Source: Legionella maioricensis
Lineage (GTDB): Bacteria > Pseudomonadota > Gammaproteobacteria > Legionellales > Legionellaceae
Assembly: GCF_023618015.1 (NCBI RefSeq)
Contig: NZ_JAJKBJ010000005.1
Location: 124,001-188,000 of the forward strand
Direction: 5' to 3'
DNA length: 64,000 bases
The notes beneath the pieces were generated by a model. That model ran no database searches, had not been told where the DNA came from, and saw only the letters and a list, made by a program, of their open reading frames with translations. Shown here piece by piece: positions 27,465 to 36,417 of the stretch (positions are counted from its first letter, which is position 1; each line of letters starts with the position of its first letter). A program made the position numbers and the translations under genes.

Positions 27465-29366
27465 TCAGACAATGGCGGCACTTATGTAAGTCTCTGAAAA
27501 ATCAATGATATCTTGATTCATTAGTATTCTTGAGGAAGCAAAAAAACCAGTATCATATGTAGAAAAACCATGAGTTATTAGAGATTTGGAATAGCCGAAG
27601 GAGGGAATATATAAAAGGATACCTAAAAAGATTTCAGCTAAACCCCCGATAACATATAATGCGGGTTGATTAATTTTCAATTCTTTAGTGAGATTTCTAT
27701 AGGATTGAATTGACTGCAACGATGTGGAATTTGTAGTTAATAATTCAGAAGTACGGGAGACTAACTCCAGTAATAATCTTTGTCCCTTGATTTGTGCCAA
27801 GTATTGTTTTTGTATTGCAGATATCAGCCTGTTCCCTGTTTTTTTCAGCGTATCGTATTCAGAGGGTAATGAATCAAGCTGTTTCTGGCATTGAATGATT
27901 TTAGTGTTAAGCAGCTGTTGAACTCGTGAGTGAGGACAATTCATATCGCGCCAGAAGATTAACCATGCCCTTTGACTGTCTTTTACCAAGTCGTCATAAT
28001 GTGCATCGACATAATTATCCAGAGCGCTCCAAATAATTTTTCGATGAAAGTTCATTCCGCGTCCTTTAACATTGGCTGCAGCAGCATCAATCGCTCTTTC
28101 AAACTCTTCTTTTTGTATGGGGTTTTCTGATTGAAATGATTTGAATAAATTATAATAGATAGAAGATACCGCCCCTCTGTCAATTGCATCTTTACAAGAA
28201 AAGTTATAACTCTGAGGTTTTAAGGTATTTATTATATAATTAGTTAATTCAAATTTAGTGAAATGTACCCAGACTGCTTGCTTTTGCGCGGTCGATAGAG
28301 TGTCTGAAGGATTAATTCCCTGAGCTTTGAAGCTGCGGGCCAGCAATTTTTTTAGTATTTTTAACTGATTTTCTTTAGTACCAAATAATTGGTTTCGGAT
28401 TTTGCTACTAATATGAAAATCCGATACACCACTTTGATGTTCATTGCCTTTAGCTATTTCAATGAGCTCTTTAAAAACTGAGGCATAAGCAAGCTGATCG
28501 GTTGTTTTTTTATAAAGCTCATCATCCATTAACGATTTACTGGCTGGGAAGGTGATAACTGCAATTTTGAGGGAGGGATCGTCCTCTAATTCATGAAGTG
28601 CTAAAGAAAAATTTCTTTCTTTTGAACCAGCAAAATCAAAGTCACTTCGGTCCAGACCCAAATTATTAAAATAAATATGACATATTGATTGCTCAGGGGG
28701 AGATTTTTGAGCTTTTATAGTAAGCCAGCGTTTGAATAAAGGACTAATACGAACTGTACCGTTATGACGTTGTGCTTGAGTACTGAAACGATATTCTGTG
28801 GGTTCGGTATTTTTTCTGTACGAGTAATTCTTGAGTGAGGGGAGATTGGTATCCAACTGAGGTTTATAGTTTAATGAAAAGAATGCCCCTATCAGATTTA
28901 GAATATTTCCTGCTTGATTGGGTGAGCGTCTATTAATACGCGAATTATTATCTTCTAATTTGCGTTGGATTCTTCTACTAGTATCCGTCTGCATCGGTCT
29001 GGTCTGCACTCCTATATCATTTATCCAGTGAGTGTGTTCCAGGATTAAATTATCATTATGATAAACAGCAAAAACCAAGTCATCCAGGATGTTAATCTGT
29101 TCTGCATTAAGATTAAGATACAATGAGTCAATCTGATTTTCTAAAGTTTCAATGACTTGTGAGTATAAATTGCCATAAGGAAATAGCTCATTGTACTTTT
29201 CGCTTAGAGTCGCTAAAGGAGTTAAAGTCGGTTCTAAGTTGAGGATTTCTTGATGAATAAAAGGCTTTAATTGCAGAAGATAGGCATGGCAATTACGGTT
29301 ATGCATCATATCACTAGTGATTGTGTTTTTTAGTGGTGCGAAATTTTCCATGAGTGCGCTCACCAT
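27465..29366 (-). CDS. Putative CX5R phosphatase, Dot/Icm effector candidate
   Basis: 633 aa without a signal peptide. Residues ~385-400 read FSCKDAIDRGAVSS: Cys391-x5-Arg397 with Asp before Arg, the pattern of Sac-type and SidF/SidP-type phosphoinositide phosphatases (CxxxxDR). Upstream segments HIYFNNLGLDRSDFDF and IAVITFPASKSLM recall the SidP-like fold as I remember it. A hydrophobic helix near residues 569-590 (LYVIGGLAEIFLGILLYIP) could anchor it in a membrane, as in SidF. C-terminal tail ~45 residues. Phosphatase activity and lipid substrate are inferred; the motif alone could arise by chance. It is convergent with the ankyrin/HEPN gene. Confidence 0.6.
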   Translation of the reverse strand: MVSALMENFAPLKNTITSDMMHNRNCHAYLLQLKPFIHQEILNLEPTLTPLATLSEKYNELFPYGNLYSQVIETLENQIDSLYLNLNAEQINILDDLVFAVYHNDNLILEHTHWINDIGVQTRPMQTDTSRRIQRKLEDNNSRINRRSPNQAGNILNLIGAFFSLNYKPQLDTNLPSLKNYSYRKNTEPTEYRFSTQAQRHNGTVRISPLFKRWLTIKAQKSPPEQSICHIYFNNLGLDRSDFDFAGSKERNFSLALHELEDDPSLKIAVITFPASKSLMDDELYKKTTDQLAYASVFKELIEIAKGNEHQSGVSDFHISSKIRNQLFGTKENQLKILKKLLARSFKAQGINPSDTLSTAQKQAVWVHFTKFELTNYIINTLKPQSYNFSCKDAIDRGAVSSIYYNLFKSFQSENPIQKEEFERAIDAAAANVKGRGMNFHRKIIWSALDNYVDAHYDDLVKDSQRAWLIFWRDMNCPHSRVQQLLNTKIIQCQKQLDSLPSEYDTLKKTGNRLISAIQKQYLAQIKGQRLLLELVSRTSELLTTNSTSLQSIQSYRNLTKELKINQPALYVIGGLAEIFLGILLYIPSFGYSKSLITHGFSTYDTGFFASSRILMNQDIIDFSETYISAAIV

Positions 29367-29485
29367 AGCCTAAATATCGGTTATATTGTAATAAAAAAAC
29401 ACTTAGCAAAGAAGTTTTAAATTTAATTTTATAGTTATTGTGACACTAACCTAAAAAGCTTGAAAGATTAAATCCTAAGCAATTA

Positions 29486-29572
29486 ACGTCATCTCAAACT
29501 CAGTGAGAGATCTCCTGATCTGAGTACTGTGTCCACATGTGGAGATCCTTCACTACGTGCAGGATGACGTTG
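29486..29572. repeat. Intergenic repeat (family B)
   Basis: Starts ACGTCATCTCAAACTCAGTG and ends GTGCAGGATGACGTTGT, with inner arms GAGATCTCCTG and GGAGATCC. Related elements occur at about 52284-52372 and in degraded form near 35468-35550 and 43600. It fills most of the gap between two effector candidates; the rest shows nothing notable. Confidence 0.65.
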
Positions 29573-29692
29573 TACTACCCCGAGCCTGGGTTACAAGTTT
29601 GCATTTTCCTCAGCTACATCTAAAAACTGATGAGCCCTCAGGTTGAAAGCACTGTATGCTATACTTTACGACTTCGCTTACTGAGTGTGATT

Positions 29693-30514
29693 TTAGATGC
29701 TTACTCCATTAACTTCGCCTACTTCATCCAGTATTTCCTTGGTTTTAGTAAGCAGATTTACGGTGTCAGTATTGCATTTTATTGGTGAGAGATTTTGAGT
29801 AAACAGGGCGGCAACCGCATAACCTATTCCAAGAGTACCAATGACCAATAAAATATTAATCAATAGTTCTTTAACGCCCCTATGTTCACCCAGCACCCCA
29901 CTGCGCCTGTTTTGAATGACTCTGGACGAGTTTTCTTTAAATTGGGTCAGAGTGATGTCTTGATTTTTATAAGACTCAGCATATCCGTTGAGAATATTGA
30001 CTAGTTGGCAGGAGGCACCATATGCATTAGTTATGTCATCACATGAATCATTGGGATATCGTGTATGAAATTCGTCACGCTTTGCTTCTAATTGTTTAAT
30101 CAACTTAGTATATTCACTTAACTTTTTTTCCCGCAGTGTCTTTTCTTTAATGAATTGTTGTTTTTTATATTCTTTTTCCTGTTCTTCTTTATTAGGGGTA
30201 GCCTCTTTTTTTTCTTCAATAAAGTCATAATCTGGCTGTATTCCATATTTTAAATTGTGGTTGGCCATCAAAATGGCAATTTTACTTTCTAAGCTACGAA
30301 GTTTATTTTTGGCGGAGGGATGCTTGGTAGTATATTCTTTGATTTCATCAGATTGAGTATTGATGAGGTTGTATCGAATAAGTATTGCTGAGTAACTATT
30401 TAAGGACTGGCATTTTTTAGGGCTAAGGTCTTTTCTGATTTGTATCAGCTCGTTACACACCTCATCAAATTTAGCTTTATTGATCTGCTCTTTGCTGTTT
30501 GTCTTCCTTGGCAT
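29693..30514 (-). CDS. Coiled-coil protein with C-terminal membrane segment; effector candidate
   Basis: 273 aa. Mostly charged helix: residues 1-60 (NKAKFDEVCNELIQIRKDL), then a Lys/Glu-rich coiled coil at ~108-150 (KKEATPNKEEQEKEYKKQQF, REKKLSEYTKLIKQLEAKRD). One hydrophobic segment lies at ~217-240 (LLINILLVIGTLGIGYAVAALF), followed by a 30-residue tail. AAAGGAG precedes the ATG. I recognise no family. This layout is common in Legionella secreted effectors, but that is only circumstantial. It is on the same strand as the CX5R gene but separated by a repeat. Confidence 0.65.
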   Translation of the reverse strand: MPRKTNSKEQINKAKFDEVCNELIQIRKDLSPKKCQSLNSYSAILIRYNLINTQSDEIKEYTTKHPSAKNKLRSLESKIAILMANHNLKYGIQPDYDFIEEKKEATPNKEEQEKEYKKQQFIKEKTLREKKLSEYTKLIKQLEAKRDEFHTRYPNDSCDDITNAYGASCQLVNILNGYAESYKNQDITLTQFKENSSRVIQNRRSGVLGEHRGVKELLINILLVIGTLGIGYAVAALFTQNLSPIKCNTDTVNLLTKTKEILDEVGEVNGVSI

Positions 30515-30692
30515 AATACTGCTCCTTTGTTAAAGTTCTGCATATAATTACTACAGCTTATTCATCCTTCCTGGATTAACGAAGCTGAGGGGCTAATTCT
30601 GGAGCCCATGGTTAAAGTATCGTACTAAATGAATTGCCATTTCAAGCTCTAATTAGATTAGAGATAAGAAAGTAGATGCTTGATCTATAAGC

Positions 30693-30737
30693 AAAATCAT
30701 CAAATGAAGAGCAGTTAAGCCCATCATCTGATGATTT
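30693..30737 (-). terminator. Terminator of the malic enzyme gene
   Basis: On the minus strand AAATCATCAGATGA and TCATTTGATGATTT form an inverted repeat with GATGGGCTTAACTGCTC between, followed by TGC. It begins 9 bp beyond the stop codon. T-run weak. Confidence 0.5.
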
Positions 30738-30745
30738 GAGGATTT

Positions 30746-32458
30746 TTAAGATTTGGCACGGCGATAGGGAACATAAACTGGTTCCCAAACGTGTTGATGA
30801 ATACACTTTTCTAATTGCTCATCTGTCATAGGCTCCGCCAATTTACTTTTAACTGCTTCTTTGGCTACAGCCAAGGCTACCTGGTAAGAGACCTCTCTCA
30901 CTGTATCCAGGGATGGTAATAAATTGGCTTTGGAGTTTTTCTTAGCCGGTGAGCAGCTTGCAAGTGCTTTTGCAGCAGCCATGAACATTTTATCGGTGAC
31001 GATCTTTGCCTTTACAGCAATCAAGCCCAAACCCATACCAGGAAATATATAAACGTTATTGGTTTGATCCACTCGAAATGGTTTCCCATCCTTAATAATA
31101 TTGCCAAATGGGCTACCTGTACCTATTACAGCGCGATCATTAGTCCACTTCATTAAGTTCTCGGGGATTGCTTCACTGCGAGATATAGGATTTGATAGCG
31201 GCATAATGATGGGTTTATCCACATGAGAAGCCATTTCGCGAACCAGCTCTTCTGTAAATATTCCAGGTTGAGCTGATACACCAACCAACGCATTGGGATG
31301 TAAATTTTTAATGACATCTTTTAAACTTACCATGTTGCCATTATCGCATTTCCAGTTCGCAATGGCTGCTTTCGATTTTAATAATTTTTCCTGGAAGGGC
31401 AATAAGCCGCCCATTCCCTCGATAAGTAAACCATTACGATCGATCATATAGATTTGAGAGCGTGCTTTTTCTTCTGAAATGCCATCGTCAATCATCGCAT
31501 GAACAATAAGTTCAGCAATACCACAACCAGCTGATCCTGCTCCTACGATTACAATTTTTTGGTCGCGTAATTGGATACCGGTCACTTGAACTGCTGATAA
31601 TAAAGTACCTGTTGCAATTGCAGCAGTTCCTTGCACATCATCATTAAAGGTACACAATTGATCTCTGTATTTGTCTAATAAACGAGTTGCATTTTGGAGA
31701 GCAAAATCTTCCCATTGTAAAAGTATATTAGGGAACCGTTTCTTAATGGCTTTAATAAAGGCCTCAACAAATTCATCATACTCTTCATCACGTACCCGTT
31801 CATGTCGCCATCCCATATAGAGAGGATCTTTGAGTAACTCAGCATTGTTAGTTCCTGAGTCGAGCAAGATAGGAAGCGTTGATGAGGGATGAATTCCTGC
31901 GCAGGCAGAATATAATGCCAGTTTACCAATAGGTATCCCCATCCCTCCAGCTCCCTGATCTCCTAAACCCAGAATACGCTCCCCATCCGATACCACAATT
32001 ACTTTAACGTGATCGAAACGAGGATTTGCCAAAATGGTATCGATTTTATCGCGGTTAGGATAAGCAATAAAAAGCCCGCGAGGTCTACGATAGATATGAC
32101 TGAAATTTTGGCAAGCAGCACCAACAATAGGTGTATAGACTATGGGCATTATCTCGACTATATGTTCTTTCATTAGGTTGTAGTACAGCGTTTCGTTAGA
32201 ATCCTGCAGATCGCGCATGTACATATATTTTTCCAGATCAGTAGCTTTACTCTTAAACGCTTCATAAGATCGATTACGCTGTTCATCAATGGTACTTACT
32301 TCTGGGGGGAGTAATCCATTAAGAAAAAAGTCCAATCGTTCCTGATCTGAAAAGGCAGTTCCTTTATTTAAAATAGGATTTGAAATAAGAGTAAAGCCTT
32401 GGGTTTTTACTTCTAAGTAGGATTTTCCTTGTTCATCAGTACGTTGAATGTAGTCCAT
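30746..32458 (-). CDS. maeA: NAD-dependent malic enzyme
   Basis: 570 aa, oxidative decarboxylation of malate to pyruvate. Conserved blocks: YTPIVGAACQNFSHIYRRPRG (catalytic Tyr), VVSDGERILGLGDQGAGGMG, LLQWEDFA (metal Glu), FNDDVQGTAAIATG (metal Asp) and the NAD-binding IVGAGSAGCGIAELI. Length and the SfcA-like FxxxLLPP segment (FFLNGLLPPEVSTIDEQ) mark the large MaeA/SfcA type. It links amino-acid-fuelled TCA flux to pyruvate. Monocistronic. Confidence 0.95.
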   Translation of the reverse strand: MDYIQRTDEQGKSYLEVKTQGFTLISNPILNKGTAFSDQERLDFFLNGLLPPEVSTIDEQRNRSYEAFKSKATDLEKYMYMRDLQDSNETLYYNLMKEHIVEIMPIVYTPIVGAACQNFSHIYRRPRGLFIAYPNRDKIDTILANPRFDHVKVIVVSDGERILGLGDQGAGGMGIPIGKLALYSACAGIHPSSTLPILLDSGTNNAELLKDPLYMGWRHERVRDEEYDEFVEAFIKAIKKRFPNILLQWEDFALQNATRLLDKYRDQLCTFNDDVQGTAAIATGTLLSAVQVTGIQLRDQKIVIVGAGSAGCGIAELIVHAMIDDGISEEKARSQIYMIDRNGLLIEGMGGLLPFQEKLLKSKAAIANWKCDNGNMVSLKDVIKNLHPNALVGVSAQPGIFTEELVREMASHVDKPIIMPLSNPISRSEAIPENLMKWTNDRAVIGTGSPFGNIIKDGKPFRVDQTNNVYIFPGMGLGLIAVKAKIVTDKMFMAAAKALASCSPAKKNSKANLLPSLDTVREVSYQVALAVAKEAVKSKLAEPMTDEQLEKCIHQHVWEPVYVPYRRAKS

Positions 32459-32692
32459 ATTATTATTTCCTATAAAGTGTAAGCTAATACAATACTATGA
32501 TAATAGTATGGATGAATATTTTTATTTTGCAGGTTTTTTTAATGATTTTTCAATGGGATTGACGAACAGTGAGTAGTAAATCTGGAACTGGTTTGTATTA
32601 GATTTTAACTGCAGAGAGTAACGATTTTTTGCTATCGTGTATCCTTTAAGAGGCATATTAGAGGATACGCGATAACAAAAATAGGACAAATT

Positions 32693-33784
32693 CTAGTAAG
32701 GTTGAACTGGAGTGCTTTCGTTGGCTGCTTCTGCTATTTCATTAATTGACTCCTGAACTGGAGTAGTTTTAAAGAAGCGGTGCGCGGTATAAGCTAAAGC
32801 TCCTATACCAAATAAGGATGCGCCTCCAGTTACAGCTAACGCACTGGCACAGCCAGTTGCTATAGCGGTAAAGAAGGCACCAGGACCTGACCAGGCTCCT
32901 AATGCAAAGCCAATACCAAACCCTATGGTGCCTGCAATGATGGTCACAGCAGCAGTAATGGCAACGGATAAGATGATATTTCTAAGTGTGTGATGTTTAC
33001 CTTGTAACTGCTCATTACTTTTTTCAATGAATAAATTAATGCTGGTTGTTTTATCCGTTACAGAGGGATCCGCTATATTGTTAAGCAATATATTTGCTTC
33101 CTCTCCAATTGCTTCAACTAGGCCTGCATCTAAGTGTTGCATCCTATTATTTAAATTATTCAGGGCATGATATAAGTCTGAATCTTGAGGGCAGCGATTT
33201 CTCGCTTTTAGAATGGCATTAACAGGTGGTGTTTGCGGACAACAACAGGGCCTTCTATTTTGCGGAATCAGTTTTTTCGCTTCCAAAGTCAAAAAATCTT
33301 GCAGATCTTTTAAGCCATTTTCCTCTTGAGCCGAAGTAGAAATAATCCGCGCAAAGGGTATCTCCGCTAATAAGTTCTGCGCTGTTTCCATGGCATTTGG
33401 TAAAGCAATGTCACTTTTAGTACCGACCAGAATTAATTGAGCATCAGGGTTGTACGCCCTATATTCATTAAGCTCTTTTTGGGCGGCACTGACCATCTCT
33501 TCTGTCATTTCAATGGACAGGTCTACGCAATAGAGGCCAAAACGAGAGCTACTAAAAGTTAGTGGAATTGACATCGCTTTTCTTGCAGCCTCTCCTGGCA
33601 TATCCCATATTTGGATGTTCATTGGTTCGCTACTATTCGAAACGGGCATTACATTAAAATCTGGAGCAATCGTTGGCCTATATTGATGAGTGATTGGACC
33701 CGTGTATGTTGCAGATCCAAGTCTATTAAAAATTGCTGTTTTACCTGTTTTTTCCATCCCCATCAGTGTGGCTCTTAAAATCAT
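32693..33784 (-). CDS. Ras/Rab-like small GTPase with C-terminal membrane domain; effector candidate
   Basis: 363 aa from ATG 33784. GTPase motifs in order: G1 GMEKTGKT (9-16), G3 WDMPGEA (WDTAGQE equivalent), G4 GTKSD and G5 TSAQE. A linker of ~100 residues includes CCCPQTPP. Then a strongly hydrophobic region at ~267-335 (ITAAVTIIAGTIGFGIGFAL and GCASALAVTGGASLFGIGAL) could form two or three membrane spans or hairpins. The tail is acidic (ESINEIAEAANES), as in Dot/Icm signals. An upstream ATG at 33814 lies inside a perfect TATAAT -10 (33818-33813), so it cannot be the start of that transcript; GGGA precedes 33784. Eukaryotic-like origin is inferred. Confidence 0.75.
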   Translation of the reverse strand: MILRATLMGMEKTGKTAIFNRLGSATYTGPITHQYRPTIAPDFNVMPVSNSSEPMNIQIWDMPGEAARKAMSIPLTFSSSRFGLYCVDLSIEMTEEMVSAAQKELNEYRAYNPDAQLILVGTKSDIALPNAMETAQNLLAEIPFARIISTSAQEENGLKDLQDFLTLEAKKLIPQNRRPCCCPQTPPVNAILKARNRCPQDSDLYHALNNLNNRMQHLDAGLVEAIGEEANILLNNIADPSVTDKTTSINLFIEKSNEQLQGKHHTLRNIILSVAITAAVTIIAGTIGFGIGFALGAWSGPGAFFTAIATGCASALAVTGGASLFGIGALAYTAHRFFKTTPVQESINEIAEAANESTPVQPY

Positions 33785-33943
33785 AGTAGTTCCCATATCT
33801 AAGAAGTGCTTCATTATACCTCATAATGGCAATATTACATTCATTTATTTTTTGTACCCATAATTAGCAACATGTTTTTGCGTTTTTGCCTTAAAAACGG
33901 TTATCCAGTAAGATGGCCGGAATCTATAAAATTGGTGTATCAA

Positions 33944-34678
33944 ATGAATGCAGTAACGATTCAGGATAGTATTATTGATGCTTGTCATCCTGAATGGAGA
34001 ATATTAATAAGCAATGCCATAGACCAGATGGACAATAATTATTTAAAGCAATTGTTGGATGATAGGACCTGGTTACCCGGATTGAACCATTTATTTGCCG
34101 CTTTTAGCTTATCTCTTTCTCAAACTCGATATGTACTTTTAGGTGAGTCACCTTACCCACGTACTTCTTCTGCTAATGGTTATGCATTTTGGGATAATGC
34201 CGTAGGTGATTTATGGAGTCCACAAGGGTTGAGTAAACCAGTTAACAGGGCTACTTCTTTAAGAAACTGGATTAAAATGTTGTTAGTTGCTCGAGGGGAC
34301 TTAACTACTGATACATCGCAACAGGCTATAGCGCAAATAGATAAAACAGGTCTGGTTCATACTGCAGAACAGCTGTTTAGGGGCATGATGAGGCAGGGCA
34401 TCTTATTGCTTAATGCTACTTTGGTTTATAGTGAAGGAATGGTTCCTTATCATGCTCGCCAGTGGAAACCTTTCATGAAAGTCCTTTTGGAACAATTAGC
34501 GGTGGTCAAGCCTACTGTCCAGTTAATTTTATTGGGTAAAATGGCAGAGACTATTCCTCAAGATAAATTGTCTGTAGGCCTAGCCGCTGAGCACCCTTAT
34601 AATGTAAGCTTTATTACGAATCAGCTCGTAATTGAATTTTTTCAACCCTTGGATTTATTGTCATATGAAGCATATTGA
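33944..34678 (+). CDS. Uracil-DNA-glycosylase-fold protein lacking the canonical catalytic Asp
   Basis: 244 aa from ATG 33944; an earlier in-frame start at 33872 is less likely. The UNG landmarks are recognisable but altered: VLLGESPYPRTSSANGYAFW stands for GQDPYHGxGxAHGLAFS, so the water-activating Asp is replaced by Ser (ES rather than QD) and the stacking Phe/His differ. GILLLNATL matches GVLLLNTVL, and EHPYNVSF matches the HPSPLS loop. It overlaps ubiG by 14 bp, so the two are co-translated. Either a glycosylase of another UDG class with different chemistry, or a non-catalytic DNA-binding derivative. The fold is plausible; activity is doubtful. Confidence 0.6.
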   Translation: MNAVTIQDSIIDACHPEWRILISNAIDQMDNNYLKQLLDDRTWLPGLNHLFAAFSLSLSQTRYVLLGESPYPRTSSANGYAFWDNAVGDLWSPQGLSKPVNRATSLRNWIKMLLVARGDLTTDTSQQAIAQIDKTGLVHTAEQLFRGMMRQGILLLNATLVYSEGMVPYHARQWKPFMKVLLEQLAVVKPTVQLILLGKMAETIPQDKLSVGLAAEHPYNVSFITNQLVIEFFQPLDLLSYEAY

Positions 34679-35357
34679 ATCAACTATTGATGATCAGGAA
34701 GTGCATAAATTTTCCCAACATGCTAATGATTGGTGGGATACTCAAGGCCCTCTAAAAACATTGCATGATATTAATGATATCCGTGTTGCCTTTATTGCTC
34801 AGCATATCAATTTAAAGGGCATTAACGTTTTAGACATAGGCTGTGGTGGTGGCATTTTATGCGAAGCTTTGGCCAAGGCTGGGGCAAATGTTACAGGTAT
34901 TGATGTAGCTGATGAAGCAATTCAGGTTGCTAAAGAACATGCTAGGGAAAATCAGTTAACCATTGAATATCATTGTACGCCCATAGAGGAATTTGAAAGC
35001 AAAAAATTTCATGTCGTAACCTGTATGGAAATGTTAGAACATGTTCAAAATCCTGAAGTGGTGCTGAAACACTGTAAACGATTACTGAAGCCTACGGGGA
35101 TCTTATTTCTATCGACAATCAGTCGTACTTTAAAAGCTTATGCCAGCGCAATTATTGCGGCAGAGTATGTGTTGAATATTTTACCTAAACAAACCCACGA
35201 TTATCATAAATTTATTAAACCCAGTGAGTTAGTTGCCATGGCTCGCTCGTTTAATTTGAATTTAATTGATATGAAAGGCCTGAGTTATAACCCCATTTTG
35301 AGAACAACTTCCCTGAGCTCTGATGTCTCGGTTAATTATTTGTTAGCGCTGCAATGA
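34665..35357 (+). CDS. ubiG: Ubiquinone biosynthesis O-methyltransferase
   Basis: 230 aa SAM-dependent enzyme for both O-methylations of ubiquinone synthesis. The start at ATG 34665 gives the family N-terminus MKHIESTIDDQEVHKFSQHA followed by NDWWDTQGPLKTLHDIN. SAM motif I is VLDIGCGGGILCEALA, then VTGIDVADEAI and VTCMEMLEHV. It overlaps the UDG-like gene upstream, forming a two-gene unit. Confidence 0.97.
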   Translation: MKHIESTIDDQEVHKFSQHANDWWDTQGPLKTLHDINDIRVAFIAQHINLKGINVLDIGCGGGILCEALAKAGANVTGIDVADEAIQVAKEHARENQLTIEYHCTPIEEFESKKFHVVTCMEMLEHVQNPEVVLKHCKRLLKPTGILFLSTISRTLKAYASAIIAAEYVLNILPKQTHDYHKFIKPSELVAMARSFNLNLIDMKGLSYNPILRTTSLSSDVSVNYLLALQ

Positions 35358-35439
35358 GTTTTCGTGACGTGTTCTAAAGAACCTCACAAATTTGGACAGT
35401 CAAGAGCAAGGTATTACCTGGAACTGTTTGGCCAGTGAC

Positions 35440-35555
35440 ACTGTCATTGGCTTAAGCGGCATTCCGTCATCCCTAGGAGTTTGTGACGAGGGATTTCCTG
35501 AAATAGGCATGAGCCATACTTTGGAGATCCCTCGCATCACTGCGAGCACATTATC
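35440..35555. repeat. Degraded intergenic repeat (family B-like)
   Basis: CATTCCGTCATCCCTAGGAG, GACGAGGGATTT and GGAGATCCCTCGCATCACTG make imperfect inverted arms resembling the elements at 29486 and 52284. It lies between convergent ubiG and the ProQ-like gene. Any open frame here is not credible. Confidence 0.5.
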
Positions 35556-35583
35556 AATATTTAATATCGATTTGAGTCCAAGA

Positions 35584-35961
35584 TTAAACCGGATTTTTTT
35601 TCTTGGCGTAACGTTCCTGGAATCGTTGGTGAGCATATTTAGCTTGTTCAGGAGTAACTACGTCTACTTCATTACCATAAATATCTACTCGGGCAGTATC
35701 CGGTTTTTGGCAGCTTAAGTAAGCAGGAGAGGCGCTGTAGTAACTTAACGCTTCTCTAAGAGACTTTTTACTAAAAGGGGGGGAATCCAGTCGCTCATAA
35801 AAATCGATAATATCATCAAATATACCAATTTTAAGGGGTTTAATCTGATTGCCTTTTTTAAAAAAAGCACCGGGGAAATGTTCTATAAGCCAGTCTATAA
35901 TTTGAAGTTTATCTTTCTTTACTGCATTAATCTGTTGGTTCGCATTAATCTGTTGGTTCAT
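35584..35961 (-). CDS. Minimal ProQ/FinO-domain RNA-binding protein
   Basis: 125 aa from ATG 35961. The FinO/ProQ core spans about residues 20-120: WLIEHFPGAFFKKGNQIKPL, KIGIFDDI, LREALSYYSASPAYLSC and ARVDIYGNEVDVVTPEQAKYA. There is no long linker or C-terminal Tudor-like domain, unlike E. coli ProQ. I recall a minimal L. pneumophila ProQ protein (Lpp1663) that this may correspond to. The N-terminus carries a tandem NQQINA duplication. An in-frame ATG at 35979 overlaps a TATAAT (35983-35978), so it would lie upstream of the transcription start and is rejected. It faces away from the small RNA gene. Confidence 0.88.
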   Translation of the reverse strand: MNQQINANQQINAVKKDKLQIIDWLIEHFPGAFFKKGNQIKPLKIGIFDDIIDFYERLDSPPFSKKSLREALSYYSASPAYLSCQKPDTARVDIYGNEVDVVTPEQAKYAHQRFQERYAKKKNPV

Positions 35962-36221
35962 AGTCTTACTCTGCAACATTATATCTTGAATAAACTACCA
36001 TATCTCATGGCATAATCAAACAGCAATGAATTGTTTTATGGATTCTACACTATCTGTTTGAAGCATTGTAGCTATTCAACAATGATAATTTAATAGATAT
36101 TTAATGGTAGAGAGCATCATTCAGTCTATAAAAATATCATGTTCGATTGATAATAATAGGCATAATTTAACCTTATTGCTAAAAATCTATAAATAAGAAT
36201 GGAATTTTTTGCTCTATTCTT

Positions 36222-36239
36222 TGTAAGAGATTTCTCAAA
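36222..36239. promoter_or_regulatory. LetA/GacA-type upstream activating site
   Basis: TGTAAGAGATTTCTCAAA matches TGTAAG-N6-CTTACA imperfectly and the Legionella TNAGAAATTTCTNA pattern with one mismatch. It lies about 180-195 bp upstream of the predicted start of the small RNA, the distance typical of GacA sites at rsm genes. Confidence 0.75.
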
Positions 36240-36417
36240 TCAAAGGAAGAGAACAGCAGTTTTCTCTACATCCATTTGCGGATTAAAAAAGTAACCTATT
36301 GTTTTATAATCATTTTCAATAAAAAACCCTTGGTGAGTTGTACTTGAGATGAGAATTGATATCAATCAAGTCTCCTTGCACTTCTTATCTCCAGTTGCTA
36401 AATTCTATACATGACTT

